From Candidatus Bipolaricaulota bacterium (lineage in GTDB: Bacteria; Bipolaricaulota; Bipolaricaulia; Bipolaricaulales; Bipolaricaulaceae): a stretch of DNA of 64,000 nt. The position numbers and the translations under genes are program-made. The notes beneath the pieces are model-generated. The model searched no databases. It was not told where the DNA came from and worked only from the letters and a program-made list of their open reading frames with translations. Positions 1 through 8,732 of this stretch are shown here, piece by piece. Each line of letters begins with the position of its first letter. The first letter of the stretch is position 1. The DNA is taken from the NCBI GenBank assembly GCA_014360985.1, contig JACIWK010000006.1:33905-97904 (forward strand). Direction: 5' to 3'.

Positions 1-313
1 GCTCCTGGAGGAGGATCGCCACCGCCAGGGTGGCGATGAGCACGGTTGCTTCCATTTCCCGTACCGGTTCGATGAAGAACTTGTAGAGTGCGAGCCCGAT
101 GGCGATCACCCCCAGCGCGGTGAGGAACACGGCGAGCGGCGTCCCCAACCCGGTGGCGACGAAGTGGAGGATCCCGTAGGAGGCGACCATGTAGAACGCG
201 GTGTGGGCCAGGTTGAGCACCCTCCCCACCCCGAACACGAGCCCGAACCCCACGGCGAGCATGGCGTACACGCCGCTGCGGACGAGTCCGTTCACGAGGA
301 TATCGGCGACCAT
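1..313 (-). CDS. Branched-chain amino-acid type ABC transporter permease (LivH-like), partial
   Basis: From ATG at 313 the minus strand encodes 104 residues of a very hydrophobic protein that runs off the left edge. The N-terminus is a membrane segment (LVRSGVYAMLAVGFGLVFG) followed by LNLAHTAFYMVASY, which matches the LNxAHG-type region after the first helix of LivH permeases, and further helices follow. LivH pairs with LivM and two ATPases to import leucine/isoleucine/valine or related amides. It lies 39 bp downstream of a periplasmic binding protein gene on the same strand, the usual order. Substrate cannot be read from this fragment. Confidence 0.85.
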   Translation of the reverse strand, partial: MVADILVNGLVRSGVYAMLAVGFGLVFGVGRVLNLAHTAFYMVASYGILHFVATGLGTPLAVFLTALGVIAIGLALYKFFIEPVREMEATVLIATLAVAILLQE

Positions 314-352
314 GGGGGAGGGTGGGGCCGCTGGGCCCCGCCGGGTCCATCG

Positions 353-1663
353 CTACTTGTCAGCGCCGCGCCAGTGGTCGACGACCCACGGCGGGATTTG
401 GTACGGGACCGTGCCTGGATAACCGACCACGAGGCCCGGGTGGGCAGCTGGGTCGGGCTGCCACTCCCGCGGCCAGAATGCCCGCGGTGCGCCTTCCTGC
501 CACTGCACACCGAGCCCGGTGAGGTGCTCCGGCCCCCAGATCGGGTCGTGGAGCTCATCGAACACGACTCTTCCCAGGGTCGCAACGTAATCGGTGACCT
601 CGAGGGCCTGGATCACGGCATCCGTCTGAAGCGAGCCTGCCCGGCGGATCGCATCGGCGAGGATGTAGATCGCATCGTAGGTGCCAGCGGTGTAGAGGGG
701 GATCTCGCCGAATTTCGTGCGGAAGGAGTCCACGAACGGGAGGGTCTTCTCCGTGACCGCCACCCCCTCAGCGTAGATTCCGACCGTGGCCATGTAGGCA
801 CCGAACCCCCCCGTGGCGGTGAGCCAGCCCTGGGCCTGGGCCTCGACGTTGATCCCCACGGTGGCGACGGGGATCTGGAGCCGCCCCCAGTCCCGGCCGA
901 ACACGACCCCCACCGGTCCGGAGAACACGGTGAACACGATGTGGGCACCGGCCCGCTCGACCGCGCTCAGCTCGGCGGCGACGCTCGTGGCCAGTGCCGA
1001 CGGTCGCCACGTGCCGACGTGCTTCCCCCCCAGGCCGAACGGCAAGGGCGCATTGGCCATCAACTCGACGAGGGTCACGACCTGGTTCGCCCACGCCGCC
1101 TGCTCAGCGATGATCGCCACCCTGGGCTCAGCGATCCCCAACTCGCGTCGGAACGCATCCATGACCTCCCCGAGGAGGATGAACGACACCCGGGCGAGGG
1201 AAGTGGATCGGACTGGGGTCACCCGGAACAGGTACTTGTAGCGGTCGTAGTTCTTGTCCACCCGTCCCTTGAGCAGGGCGTCGTCCGCCGCCCCGGCGAT
1301 GAGGAAGATCTTCTTGTAGTCGGCGGCGACCTCGGTCATGGCGAGCATCGCCTCGGTGCGGAATCCTCCGATGAGGAAATCCACCTTCAGCGCCGTGATC
1401 GCCCGTTCCACCGCGCCCACTGCTTCCGGACCAGGCTGCATCTCGTTCGAGTCTATGCGGACGAGCTCGATCGTGTACTTCGTTCCGTCGACCTCTATCC
1501 CCCCCGCGGCGTTGATCTCCTCGGCGGCGAGGGTTGCCCCATACCAGTGGTGTGCGCCTTGGATGTAGGCCATGGGGCCCACCACACCGATGCGGATTAC
1601 CTGCCCGCACGTGCCAATCCCCACTGCGACGGTGAGAACTAGACAGGCAAATAGGGATCTCAC
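353..1663 (-). CDS. ABC transporter substrate-binding protein, branched-chain amino-acid type (LivK-like)
   Basis: A 436-residue type 1 periplasmic binding protein. The start is taken as GTG at 1663, placed 8 nt after an AGGAGG ribosome site; it opens directly with a signal peptide (VRSLFACLVLTVAVGIG) that may end at a cysteine (GTCGQ), although the lipobox is poor. The mature part starts IRIGVVGPMAYIQG, the typical first strand, then AAEEINAAGGI, which is strongly conserved in LivK-like proteins. It would deliver a ligand to the adjoining LivH-like permease. A sigma-70-like promoter sits just upstream. The ligand is unknown: urea, amides and amino acids are all handled by this family. Confidence 0.85.
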   Translation of the reverse strand: MRSLFACLVLTVAVGIGTCGQVIRIGVVGPMAYIQGAHHWYGATLAAEEINAAGGIEVDGTKYTIELVRIDSNEMQPGPEAVGAVERAITALKVDFLIGGFRTEAMLAMTEVAADYKKIFLIAGAADDALLKGRVDKNYDRYKYLFRVTPVRSTSLARVSFILLGEVMDAFRRELGIAEPRVAIIAEQAAWANQVVTLVELMANAPLPFGLGGKHVGTWRPSALATSVAAELSAVERAGAHIVFTVFSGPVGVVFGRDWGRLQIPVATVGINVEAQAQGWLTATGGFGAYMATVGIYAEGVAVTEKTLPFVDSFRTKFGEIPLYTAGTYDAIYILADAIRRAGSLQTDAVIQALEVTDYVATLGRVVFDELHDPIWGPEHLTGLGVQWQEGAPRAFWPREWQPDPAAHPGLVVGYPGTVPYQIPPWVVDHWRGADK

Positions 1664-1699
1664 TTCGGACACCTCCTGAGAAGCCGGAAGATTGGCCAC

Positions 1700-1727
1700 A
1701 GTGTAGCCCGCCCCAGGCGCGCGTCAA
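1700..1727 (-). promoter_or_regulatory. Sigma-70-like promoter of the ABC transporter operon
   Basis: On the minus strand TTGACG (1722-1727) and TACACT (1700-1705) are separated by 16 nt, and the GTG start of the binding protein follows about 36 nt later. Near-consensus boxes at near-optimal spacing; no experimental support. Confidence 0.5.
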
Positions 1728-1772
1728 CCGCCCGGGAAGCCCGTGGAGATGCCCTCTCCGCGGGGCGGGGAA

Positions 1773-3197
1773 CTACCAAGCGACGACCCGGTCGTACACG
1801 GCGCGGTACTGCCGGGCGGGGCCGTTCCACGAATGGTCCTCGGCCATCCCGCGCGCCACGAGCTTCCGCCACGCCTCTTGGTCGGTGCGCCACAGGCGGA
1901 TCGCCCGCCCTACTGCGTCAAGCATCGCCTCTGCCGTGTACTCCACGAACACGAATCCATTCCCGCGGTCGTGTGCCGGATCACATTCCCGGATCGTGTC
2001 CTTGAGCCCCCCCGTGGCGCGGACCACTGGCACTGCCCCATAGCGAAGGGAATAGAGCTGGTTCAGGCCGGCCGGCTCGAACCGGGACGGCATGAGGAAG
2101 ATGTCCGCGCCCGCTTCGATGCGATGGGCCCACGGTTCGGAGAACTCGATGAGGGCCCGGACGCGCCCTGGATGGCGGTGCTCCGCATCCCGGAAGAACG
2201 AGGCGTAGCGCACGTCCCCTTCCCCGAGGACGACGAACTGGATCCCGAGCGCCATCATCCGCTCGAACGCGTCGAGCACGAGATCGAATCCCTTCTGCTC
2301 GGCGAGCCGGGACACCATCCCCACGAGAGGGGCGGCGGTGGGAGCGAGTCCCAACGCCTCCTGGAGGGCCCGCTTGTTCGCGGCCTTGCCGGCGAGGTCG
2401 GTGGGCGAATAGGGGACCCACAGGTGCGGATCGGTGTTTGGGTCCCAGACCGAGGTGTCGATCCCGTTCAGGATCCCGGTGAGGTGGTCTTGCCTCGCTT
2501 GGAGGGCATCCTCCAACCCCTCTCCCTGGGTGAGGATCTCCTCGGCGTAGGTGGGGGAGACGGTGGTGATCCAGTCCGCCGCCAGGATTCCGCCCCGGAG
2601 GAGGTTCATCTGGGCACCGCGCCCCACGAGGTTGCAGCCCGCCTCGTTCAGGCCGACCGCCTCCACCTGATCCATCGGGAACCAGCCCTGGTAGGCGAGG
2701 TTGTGGATCGTGAACACGGACCGGCTTACGAGGTCCACCGTCCCCGAGCGGAGGTACACCGGGACGAGGGCGGTGTGCCAGTCGTTGGCGTGGATCACGT
2801 CCGGCCGCCAGCCGACGGCCGGCCCCAGCGCGAGCGCGGCCCGCGACAGGAACGCGAACCTGGCAAGCGAATCCGGGTACTCCTCGTTTCGTTCCCCGTA
2901 GATCCCGGGCCGATCGAAGTAAGGGTCATGGCCGAGGAAGTAGACTGGAACGCCGCTGGCAGGAAGGGTCCCTTGGAACACGTCACAGGCACGGGTTTCC
3001 CCTCCCACCGTCACGGGGAAGGTCCCCGTCGGAGCGAGGCCCTGCGCTCTTTCCCCGACCGCGCGGTACTTGGGGATCGCCAGCCGCACGTCGACCCCCA
3101 GCCGGGCGAGGGCGGGGGGGAGGCCGGCGGCGACATCCGCCAGTCCTCCCACCTTGGCGAACGGCGCTAGCTCCGCGGCGACGAACAGCACGCGCAT
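1773..3197 (-). CDS. glgA: Glycogen (starch) synthase, GT5 family
   Basis: A 474-residue glycosyltransferase, the usual length for GlgA, which extends alpha-1,4-glucan from ADP-glucose (some homologues use UDP-glucose). The start ATG at 3197 gives MRVLFVAAELAPFAKVGGLA, containing the KxGGL ADP-glucose-binding loop near residue 15. The C-terminal half has ADIFLMPSRFEPAGLNQLYS, with the catalytic glutamate of the EPxGLxQLY motif. No other glycogen gene is in the window. An imperfect terminator-like hairpin separates it from the upstream beta-helix gene, so it is probably transcribed on its own. Confidence 0.95.
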   Translation of the reverse strand: MRVLFVAAELAPFAKVGGLADVAAGLPPALARLGVDVRLAIPKYRAVGERAQGLAPTGTFPVTVGGETRACDVFQGTLPASGVPVYFLGHDPYFDRPGIYGERNEEYPDSLARFAFLSRAALALGPAVGWRPDVIHANDWHTALVPVYLRSGTVDLVSRSVFTIHNLAYQGWFPMDQVEAVGLNEAGCNLVGRGAQMNLLRGGILAADWITTVSPTYAEEILTQGEGLEDALQARQDHLTGILNGIDTSVWDPNTDPHLWVPYSPTDLAGKAANKRALQEALGLAPTAAPLVGMVSRLAEQKGFDLVLDAFERMMALGIQFVVLGEGDVRYASFFRDAEHRHPGRVRALIEFSEPWAHRIEAGADIFLMPSRFEPAGLNQLYSLRYGAVPVVRATGGLKDTIRECDPAHDRGNGFVFVEYTAEAMLDAVGRAIRLWRTDQEAWRKLVARGMAEDHSWNGPARQYRAVYDRVVAW

Positions 3198-3230
3198 CGA
3201 TCGCGATCCGGGGCGAGGCGATTCGGACAG

Positions 3231-3261
3231 GACGGCGGTCCGCTTGGGGCGGACCGCCGTC
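3231..3261 (-). terminator. Terminator-like hairpin between the beta-helix protein gene and glgA
   Basis: A perfect 13-bp inverted repeat (GACGGCGGTCCGC and its complement) with a 5-nt loop lies 35 bp after the stop of the upstream minus-strand gene. There is no good U-run on either strand, so it may be a weak or factor-assisted terminator. Confidence 0.5.
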
Positions 3262-3295
3262 GTTCTGGTCACGCGAAGCGAGAGCCGCTTCGGGG

Positions 3296-4939
3296 TCAAC
3301 GATCCTCCGCGACCTCCACGGTGAACTGCCACACCGCGCACTGGTCCGCGGTGGGGTCGTTGTCCTCGTACACCGGGATCTCCAGGGCGTAGGTGGCGAC
3401 CGTCCACGGTGGGGAGAGGGCAAGGAGGTGCTCCCCCCGATCCGGGGCCTCGTCAGCCTCCGTCACCCGGAAGCTGAGCGAGAGGTCGGTCGCCACCCCC
3501 CGGTACAGAACGAGGGGCAGCGACGGCGTTTGCACGTCGTGGCTCATCCCGTTCAGCGAATAGGCGAAGGTCCAATCCTTCCCCACCCCCTGATCGTCGA
3601 GGAGGGAGACCGAGGTGAGGGTGATCCGGAACGTGAGCGCCGCCAGGGGTTCAGGTTCAGGCTTGGGTTCAGGCTGAGGTTCGGGTCCTGGCGGCGTTGG
3701 TTCAAAAGGGGGCTGCCCTCCGGTCGATGGTTCCGTGGATGGGGCAGAGTCATCCTTCCACAGGATCGCCGACTGGACCCCTTCCCGGTTTCCATAGAGG
3801 TCGATCGCGTAGTACTCGATCTTGTGCGGCCCCTCCGCGCCAGGGACGAGGAATGGCTCTGTGTACAAGCGCCAGTCCCCGCTCTCGATGCGGAAGAAGA
3901 TGTTGGCGGTGCCCGAAGTATCGTCCGCCTTGAGCTCGATCTTGGTCCGGGACGTGATCCACAGCTTCCCGTCCGGGGCGTAGTAGTGCGGGTCGCCGGC
4001 CACGATCCGCGTCACCGGCGGCTCGATGTCGAGGTAGATCACGAGCTGTTTGGTCCGCTCGCGGTTGCCGAGCTTGTCCACCGCGTAGTAGTCCATCCGC
4101 ACCATGGCCCAGCTGGGGAGGGGGAACGGTTCGGCGTAGGTCAACCATTGCCCCTCGTCGAGACGGTAGAAGATCTTGTCCACGCCGACTCCCACGTCAC
4201 GCGCCACCAGCCGCACGAGGGTGCCAGGGGCCAGCGCCACGACGCCCCGCTCGTCGAGCCTCGCCAGGTCGAGGGTCGTCAGGCGGGTCGCTTCGGGGGG
4301 CAGCTCCACCGGTGGCTCCAGGAGGGGGTACCGGTCTGGAACGAGCTCATAGGGGGTATCCCCGATCCCGTCCTTGTTCAGATCCTGGCCGCGGTAATCC
4401 GACCAATGGTTCCCCCGGCCGTCCATGTACCACCGGTTGTCCGGCATCTCCTGGCGGGCGGGGAACCCGCAGCTCACGACGCTGTTCCCGTAGATCGTGT
4501 TCCCCTGGGCGGCCGGCCCGAGGACGATCCCGTGGTCGCAGTACCCGATCGCGTTCCCGGTGATGACGACCCCCGACGAGACGAGGAGGTGGATCCCCAC
4601 TCGCCCGCCGAACACGGCGTTCCCTTCGATGCGGCCGTTGCGCACGTTGGAGAGCATGATCCCCGCCTTCTCGATCGGGTAGCGGATCTGGCAATCGCGG
4701 ATCAGGAAGTGGGCCCGCGTCCCATCGATGTAGATCCCGTAGTCATGCCCGCGAGCATCGATGATCCAACCCTCGATCACGTACGGGTCGTCCGGCGTTC
4801 CCGACCCCTTGAGCACCCCGTTCTCCCAGGTGAACTGGGTGTCTCCGTAGATGTAGATCGGCCCGCGGGGTACCCATCCCTGACTCCAGGCGCTGGTCGT
4901 TGCCGCCAGCGCCACCAATAGCACGATCAGCCTACGCAT
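3296..4939 (-). CDS. Secreted right-handed beta-helix (NosD-like) protein with OmpL47-like repeats
   Basis: A 547-residue exported protein. ATG at 4939 follows GGAGG by 6 nt and begins a clear signal peptide (MRRLIVLLVALAATTSAWSQ). Residues about 40-190 carry parallel beta-helix rungs of the NosD type (IEGWIIDARGHDYGIYIDG, GIMLSNVRNGRIEGNAVFGG), closing with GNHWSDYRGQDLNKDGIGDT, a sequence typical of NosD domains. Two repeats follow with FYRLDEGQWLTYAEPF and FFRIESGDWRLYTEPF, each ending YYAxDxxGNRE, as in OmpL47-type beta domains; then a Pro/Glu-rich linker and a beta-rich tail. Probably a surface or periplasmic carbohydrate-binding or structural protein. The NosD resemblance does not imply nitrous oxide reduction: no nos gene is nearby. 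Confidence 0.75.
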   Translation of the reverse strand: MRRLIVLLVALAATTSAWSQGWVPRGPIYIYGDTQFTWENGVLKGSGTPDDPYVIEGWIIDARGHDYGIYIDGTRAHFLIRDCQIRYPIEKAGIMLSNVRNGRIEGNAVFGGRVGIHLLVSSGVVITGNAIGYCDHGIVLGPAAQGNTIYGNSVVSCGFPARQEMPDNRWYMDGRGNHWSDYRGQDLNKDGIGDTPYELVPDRYPLLEPPVELPPEATRLTTLDLARLDERGVVALAPGTLVRLVARDVGVGVDKIFYRLDEGQWLTYAEPFPLPSWAMVRMDYYAVDKLGNRERTKQLVIYLDIEPPVTRIVAGDPHYYAPDGKLWITSRTKIELKADDTSGTANIFFRIESGDWRLYTEPFLVPGAEGPHKIEYYAIDLYGNREGVQSAILWKDDSAPSTEPSTGGQPPFEPTPPGPEPQPEPKPEPEPLAALTFRITLTSVSLLDDQGVGKDWTFAYSLNGMSHDVQTPSLPLVLYRGVATDLSLSFRVTEADEAPDRGEHLLALSPPWTVATYALEIPVYEDNDPTADQCAVWQFTVEVAEDR

Positions 4940-5044
4940 GATCTCCCTCCTTGGAAGTTGCCACTTGCGCCATGGTACCCATCCCGCCGTGGTTTGTCTG
5001 TGACCCAAGCCACGCTCCGAGCGGAGCGGTGTCCTGGTGCGGAC

Positions 5045-6316
5045 TCACCCGAGCGTCGCCCGTCCGAGGAGGTTGACGAGGAGGGGGGGGAGGGCCACCG
5101 TCCCATCGCTTCTCTGGTTCTGTTCGAGGAGCGCGGCGAACAGACGCGACGTGGCGAGGGCTGAGCCGTTCAAGGTATGGACGAACCGAGGCTTGCCCCC
5201 ATCCGTGGGGCGGTAGCGGATGTTCCCCCGCCGGGCCTGGTAGTCCTCACAGTTCGAGCACGAGGAGACCTCGTAGTAGCGGCCCTGAGCTGGGAGCCAA
5301 ACCTCGATGTCCACCGTCTTCGCCGCCTGTTGGGCGAGGTCCCCCGCCGGGAGGAGGGCGACGCGGTAGTGGAGCCCCAGTCTCTGCAGGACCACCTCCG
5401 CCTGGCGGACGATCTCGTCGAGGGCGGCGTAGGAGGCGTCCGGGGTCGTGTACTGGAACAGCTCAACCTTGTTGAACTGGTGGACGCGGATCAGCCCCCG
5501 CTGCTCCTCCCCGTAGCTCCCCGCCTCGCGGCGAAAGCACGGCGTGTAGGCGACGTAGCGCCGGGGGAGGTCGCTTTCGGAGAGGATCTCGTCCCGGTGG
5601 AGGTTCACGAGGAGTGCCTCCGCGGTCGGGTTGAGGAAGAGCTCGTCCTCGGGACAGGCGTAGACCTCGGACGCGAACTTGGGGAACTGGCCGGAAGTCA
5701 CGAACGACGCGCGGTTGGCGAGGATGGGGGGGAGGACCGGGGTGTAGCCGTGTTCGCGCACGTGGAGTTCGAGCATCCACTGGAGGAGGGCGAACTCCAG
5801 CCGTGCGCCGTCACCGACGTACATCGGGAACCGCGCGCCGGTGACCTTGGCCGCCCGTTCGAGGTCGAGGAGCCCCAGGTCGTGGGCGAGGGCGACATGA
5901 TGGCGAGGGGGGAACGGGAACTTGGGGGGCTCTCCGAACGTGCGGAGGATGACCTTCTCCTCCTTTGTCCCATCCGGCACCGAGTCGTGGGGGACGTTGG
6001 GGAGGGCGAGGAGGAGGGCCTCCAGTTCCCGTTCGACCTCTTGCAGGCGCTGCTCCACTCCCTTCCTCTCCGCGGCGAGCTCGCGCATCGCCGCGAGGAG
6101 TTGCTCCTTCTCCGCGTGCTGGCCGTCCCGGCCCAGAGCGGCGATCCGTTCCGAGGCCTCGTTCTGCCGACGACGGAGGTCATCCGCCTTTTGGGAAAGG
6201 GCCCGCCGCTCTTCGTCGCGGGCGAGCAAGGGGGCGAGGTCGAGCGTGGGATCGCGCCGCTGGAGGCGGGCGAGGACCCCTTGGGGATCGCTGCGGATCA
6301 GCCGGAGATCGAGCAT
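5045..6316 (-). CDS. serS: Seryl-tRNA synthetase
   Basis: A 423-residue class II aminoacyl-tRNA synthetase that charges tRNA-Ser. ATG at 6316 gives MLDLRLIRSDPQGVLARLQR, the standard SerRS opening. Residues about 30-100 form the long antiparallel coiled-coil arm that grips the tRNA variable loop. Motif 2 is visible as CFRREAGSYGEEQRGLIRVH and motif 3 as NGSALATSRLFAALLEQNQ. Length and order match bacterial SerRS. A tRNA-Ser(GGA) gene is present at 29.8 kb. Confidence 0.97.
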   Translation of the reverse strand: MLDLRLIRSDPQGVLARLQRRDPTLDLAPLLARDEERRALSQKADDLRRRQNEASERIAALGRDGQHAEKEQLLAAMRELAAERKGVEQRLQEVERELEALLLALPNVPHDSVPDGTKEEKVILRTFGEPPKFPFPPRHHVALAHDLGLLDLERAAKVTGARFPMYVGDGARLEFALLQWMLELHVREHGYTPVLPPILANRASFVTSGQFPKFASEVYACPEDELFLNPTAEALLVNLHRDEILSESDLPRRYVAYTPCFRREAGSYGEEQRGLIRVHQFNKVELFQYTTPDASYAALDEIVRQAEVVLQRLGLHYRVALLPAGDLAQQAAKTVDIEVWLPAQGRYYEVSSCSNCEDYQARRGNIRYRPTDGGKPRFVHTLNGSALATSRLFAALLEQNQRSDGTVALPPLLVNLLGRATLG

Positions 6317-6435
6317 GGCGGGGGAAGTGTACCGTGCCTCCGCACCGGGTCCATCGCCTTCGCCGCCCGGCTTCGAACCCATCCCGTCGCGGAGGATTGG
6401 GGGCGGACGCGGTCGTCCGGTAGGATTGAGCGGTC

Positions 6436-7281
6436 ATGAAAGCGATCATCTATTCGAAGGCCCTGTACTCGACGTGGATCTACTATGCCCCCGACCGCAT
6501 CCTGTTCGACTGCGGGGAGGGGGTGAGCTCGTGTCTTGAGAACCGCGTGTTCGCGATCAAGCACGTGTTCCTGTCCCACGGCCACGCCGATCATATCTCC
6601 GGCCTGATGGGCCTCATCAACATCCGCAACAACGCGATGGGGGACCACGAGAAGGAGCTGCGCATCCACTACCCCGCCGGAAGCCACTTCGTGTCCGAGC
6701 TCATCCACTACTTCGCCCGCACGAACCGCAACCTCGAGTACGACCTGGAGTGGATCCCCCTCCAGGTCGGGGATCAGGTGACCCTCCTCGCGGGCCGGAT
6801 GCCGCGCTACATCGAGGCGTTCGGGACGATCCACGCCCGGGGAGAGCCCTCGCTTGGGTACAACGTGTGCGAGGTCCGCCGACGCCTGCGGGCCGAGTTC
6901 CGTGATCTACCCCAGGAGGAAATCGTGGCCCTCGTGCGGGAGGGAAAGCGGGACGAGATCTCCGAGGAGTACACCCAGCGCCTGTTCTCCTACGGGGGGG
7001 ACTCGGTTCCCCTCAGCCCCGCCGCGGTGCGGGGGACGGAGGTCCTGTGCCACGAAGCGACGTTCCTTGCCGAGGAGGACCGGAAGGAGTACAAACACGC
7101 CACCATCTGGGAAGCGCTCGATGTGGCGCGTAAAGCGGGGGTCACGAAGGAGCTCATCGTATTCCACCTCTCCAGCCGTTACCGGGGGGAGTTGAGCGAG
7201 GTCGCTCGCGAGATCGAGAAGATGGACCTTCCATTCCAGGTCCGGTTGGTGTCCCCCGGCGAGCTGGTGGAGATCGAGTGA
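6436..7281 (+). CDS. Metallo-beta-lactamase fold hydrolase, ribonuclease Z-like
   Basis: A 281-residue cytoplasmic MBL-fold protein. The N-terminus (RILFDCGEGVSSC) resembles the beta-strand and GEG region of tRNase Z, and residues about 50-56 carry the zinc motif HGHADH (SHGHADHISGLMGL). Later His/Asp ligands are plausible in CHEATF and VFHLSSRY. RNase Z removes tRNA 3' trailers; at least two tRNAs in this window (Met and Leu-TAA) lack an encoded CCA and would need it. The flexible exosite arm of true RNase Z is not obvious, so other MBL phosphodiesterase functions remain possible. It is followed 10 bp later by the aminotransferase gene, probably co-transcribed. Confidence 0.7.
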   Translation: MKAIIYSKALYSTWIYYAPDRILFDCGEGVSSCLENRVFAIKHVFLSHGHADHISGLMGLINIRNNAMGDHEKELRIHYPAGSHFVSELIHYFARTNRNLEYDLEWIPLQVGDQVTLLAGRMPRYIEAFGTIHARGEPSLGYNVCEVRRRLRAEFRDLPQEEIVALVREGKRDEISEEYTQRLFSYGGDSVPLSPAAVRGTEVLCHEATFLAEEDRKEYKHATIWEALDVARKAGVTKELIVFHLSSRYRGELSEVAREIEKMDLPFQVRLVSPGELVEIE

Positions 7282-7291
7282 AGGAGGAGAG

Positions 7292-8641
7292 ATGGCACGC
7301 AGGTACATTCGTTTGGTCACCGACATCCCCGGCCCGCGGTCGAAGGCGGCCCTGTTCCGGAAGGAGCGGTACGTGGCCAAGCCGCTGGTGCCCCTGGCCC
7401 CGTTCTGTGCCGCGCGCGCCGAGGGGTTTATGATCGAGGATTTGGATGGTAACCGCTTTCTTGACTTCTCCGGTGGCTGGGGAGTGATGAACGTGGGCCA
7501 CAACCACCCCAAGGTCGTGGCCGCGGTGCGCGACCAGGCGGAGTTTTCCCTGCATACCGACTTCACGGCCGTTCCGTACGAGCCGTACGTGGCCCTTGCC
7601 GAGCGGTTGGTCGGGCTCGCCCCGGGACCGGCGCCCAAGAAGTGCGCGTTCTTCAACTCCGGGGCGGAGGCGGTGGAGAACGCGGTCAAGATCGCGCGCG
7701 TCGCCACAGGGCGCAAGGCCGTGCTCGTGTTCGACAACGCGTTCCACGGCCGAACGCTGCTCACGATGACGATGACCCACAGGGCGATCCCCTACAAGGC
7801 AGGGTTCGGGCCATACGCGTCGGATGTGCACCGCCTGCCCTACCCGTACCCGTACCGGTCGCCGATCCCGATGTCTGCGATCGAGCGCCGGCTGCTGTCG
7901 CTCGTTGACCCCCGTGAGGTGGCATGCCTCGTCGTGGAGCCGGTGATCGGGGAGGGGGGATTCATCGTCCCCCCGCCGGAGTTCCTCCCATTCCTGCGGG
8001 AGCTCGCCGATCGCCATGGGTTCCTCCTCGTGGCCGACGAGGTCCAGTGTGGGGTCGGCCGGACGGGGCGGTTCTTCGCCTGCGAGCACTTCGATGTCGA
8101 GCCTGACCTGATCTGCGTCGCGAAGTCCATCGCCGGGGGGCTGCCCCTGTCGGCGGTGATCGGGAAGGCGGAGGTCATGGATGCTCCCCTTCCAGGCTCG
8201 ATCGGATCCACCTATGGGGGGAATCCGGTGGCGTGCGCGGCGGCCCTCGCCGTGCTCGACGTGATCGAGGAGGAAGGGCTCCTCGCCCGCGCGGAGCACA
8301 TCGGGGAAATCCTGATGCGGGAGCTGAGGGCACTCGAGCGCACCTACCCCGTGATCGGCGACGTGCGGGGGCTGGGAGCGATGGTTGGGCTGGAGCTGGT
8401 CCGCGACCGCAGGTCCCGCGAGCCGGCACCCGAGGAGACGAAACGCGTCCAAGTCGAGGCCCTGAAGCGCGGGGTGATCTTCCCCACGGCCGGCGTATAC
8501 GGGAACGTGGTACGGTTCCTCGTCCCCCTCACCGTCACCGACGAGGCTCTCCTCGAGGGGATCGAAGTGCTGGGGGAGGCATTCGCGGCGGCGACGGGGG
8601 GCGGAGCCGTCTCGCCCGTCGGCGGTACACTGGACTCATGA
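7292..8641 (+). CDS. Class III PLP aminotransferase (4-aminobutyrate/acetylornithine type)
   Basis: A 449-residue fold-type I aminotransferase. ATG at 7292 follows GGAGGAG. Family marks in order: FLDFSGGWGVMNVGHNHP, FFNSGAEAVENAVKIAR (PLP phosphate cup), NAFHGRTLLTMTMT, and the active-site block LLVADEVQCGVGRTGRFFAC followed by CVAKSIAGGLPLSAVIG, where the lysine binds PLP. This subgroup is closest to GabT-like enzymes that transfer an omega-amino group from 4-aminobutyrate or similar amines to 2-oxoglutarate; acetylornithine or another omega-amino acid is also possible because substrate is not readable by eye. Its stop overlaps an ATG for the next gene (ATGA at 8638). Confidence 0.88.
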   Translation: MARRYIRLVTDIPGPRSKAALFRKERYVAKPLVPLAPFCAARAEGFMIEDLDGNRFLDFSGGWGVMNVGHNHPKVVAAVRDQAEFSLHTDFTAVPYEPYVALAERLVGLAPGPAPKKCAFFNSGAEAVENAVKIARVATGRKAVLVFDNAFHGRTLLTMTMTHRAIPYKAGFGPYASDVHRLPYPYPYRSPIPMSAIERRLLSLVDPREVACLVVEPVIGEGGFIVPPPEFLPFLRELADRHGFLLVADEVQCGVGRTGRFFACEHFDVEPDLICVAKSIAGGLPLSAVIGKAEVMDAPLPGSIGSTYGGNPVACAAALAVLDVIEEEGLLARAEHIGEILMRELRALERTYPVIGDVRGLGAMVGLELVRDRRSREPAPEETKRVQVEALKRGVIFPTAGVYGNVVRFLVPLTVTDEALLEGIEVLGEAFAAATGGGAVSPVGGTLDS

Positions 8642-8732
8642 ACGAGACAAGCGGTGCGCGCGCCAAACGGCTGGGGGGCCTCCGGGGGGTGCCGGCCCTC
8701 GCGCCGGGTGTACGGGGTCCCTCAACCTCCCC

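Noticed and set aside
3296-4939. Role in nitrous oxide reduction from the NosD resemblance
   Set aside because: No nosZ, nosF, nosY or nosL nearby, and the beta-helix fold is shared by many carbohydrate-active and surface proteins.
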